Assembly: GCA_930367205.1 (NCBI GenBank)
Contig: CAKNEZ010000004.1
Location: 407,001-471,000 of the forward strand
Length of the DNA: 64,000 nt
Source of the DNA: Acanthosoma haemorrhoidale
Lineage: Eukaryota > Arthropoda > Insecta > Hemiptera > Acanthosomatidae
Direction of reading: 5' to 3'
Shown here: positions 63,885-64,000 of the stretch, in pieces
How the letters are laid out: each line of letters starts with the position of its first letter
Numbering within the stretch: position 1 is the first letter of the stretch
Notes under the pieces: generated by a model
The model's input: the letters and a program-made list of their open reading frames with translations, nothing else
Told to the model about the DNA's origin: nothing
The model's database searches: none
Translations under genes and position numbers: made by a program

Positions 63885-64000
63885 AATGAACTTATGTACT
63901 TAACTGTTTTTTTTAGATTATGCTTTTTTGGCAATTTTGTTTTTTGTATATTTTTTTTAAATTCTTTTTTCTTAAAAAAAAAAAAAAAAAAATCAAAATT
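63885..64000. other. Copia 3' untranslated region, window end
   Basis: T- and A-rich sequence with homopolymer runs (19 A near 63975). The 3' LTR does not appear, so either it lies beyond the window or the copy is truncated. Confidence 0.5.

Larger units (their letters stand above)
56249..64000 (+). mobile_element. Copia-type element, 5' LTR to past pol, with BEL filler
   Basis: The 5' LTR (56249-56403) is followed by gag, a 3.4-kb foreign insertion (56858-60268) and then gag-pol to about 63884. The 3' LTR is not in the window. It interrupts Gypsy B at 56248. Confidence 0.88.

Overview
This window is an animal, almost certainly insect, nuclear DNA segment made almost entirely of nested transposable elements. 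I would guess a hemipteran or related insect, but nothing here proves the order. The evidence is a canonical U1 snRNA gene, a LOA/I-like LINE, a hAT transposon, BEL/Pao, Gypsy and Copia LTR elements, and a Polinton/Maverick (adintovirus-like) element. I found no ordinary host protein-coding gene.

Layout. 153-7909: a near-intact LINE with an intact hAT transposon (4450-6966) inside ORF2. 7910-12354: AT-rich DNA with two short tandem repeats, a LINE relic and a promoter/solo-LTR-like block. 12355-17839: a 2.35-kb tandem repeat carrying a U1 snRNA gene (16268-16431), broken by a LINE tail with 55 adenines. 17840-about 51200: an inactivated Polinton. Its left arm has small genes and the start of a protein-primed-type DNA polymerase B. 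A BEL/Pao element (20898-29660) sits within the polymerase. The rest of the polymerase follows (to 32109), then a second LINE copy (32341-42380) that contains a young Gypsy element (35883-40687). The right arm (42611-51176) holds integrase, a repeat protein, a DUF8207-like protein, packaging ATPase, phospholipase A2, adenain-type protease, minor and major capsid proteins and BIR-type genes. 51200-52200: a LINE relic on the minus strand. 52400-64000: a four-level nest, in which Gypsy A contains Gypsy B, which contains Copia, which contains a BEL-derived fragment.

How the genes work together. The Polinton carries both a virus-like replication/integration set (polymerase B, integrase) and a virion set (two capsid proteins, protease, ATPase, PLA2). 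It also has two BIR-type (apoptosis-inhibitor-like) proteins. Its genes are packed in two divergent blocks with stop/start overlaps. The polymerase, integrase and protease all carry frameshifts or stops, so this copy is dead. The capsid, ATPase and PLA2 frames are open.

Most notable observation: inside the Copia element, a BEL/Pao fragment is arranged exactly like a minus-strand cDNA still joined to the 3' half of its tRNA-Ala primer, CCA end included. It is entered through a fold-back copy of Copia and left through a 155-bp direct duplication.
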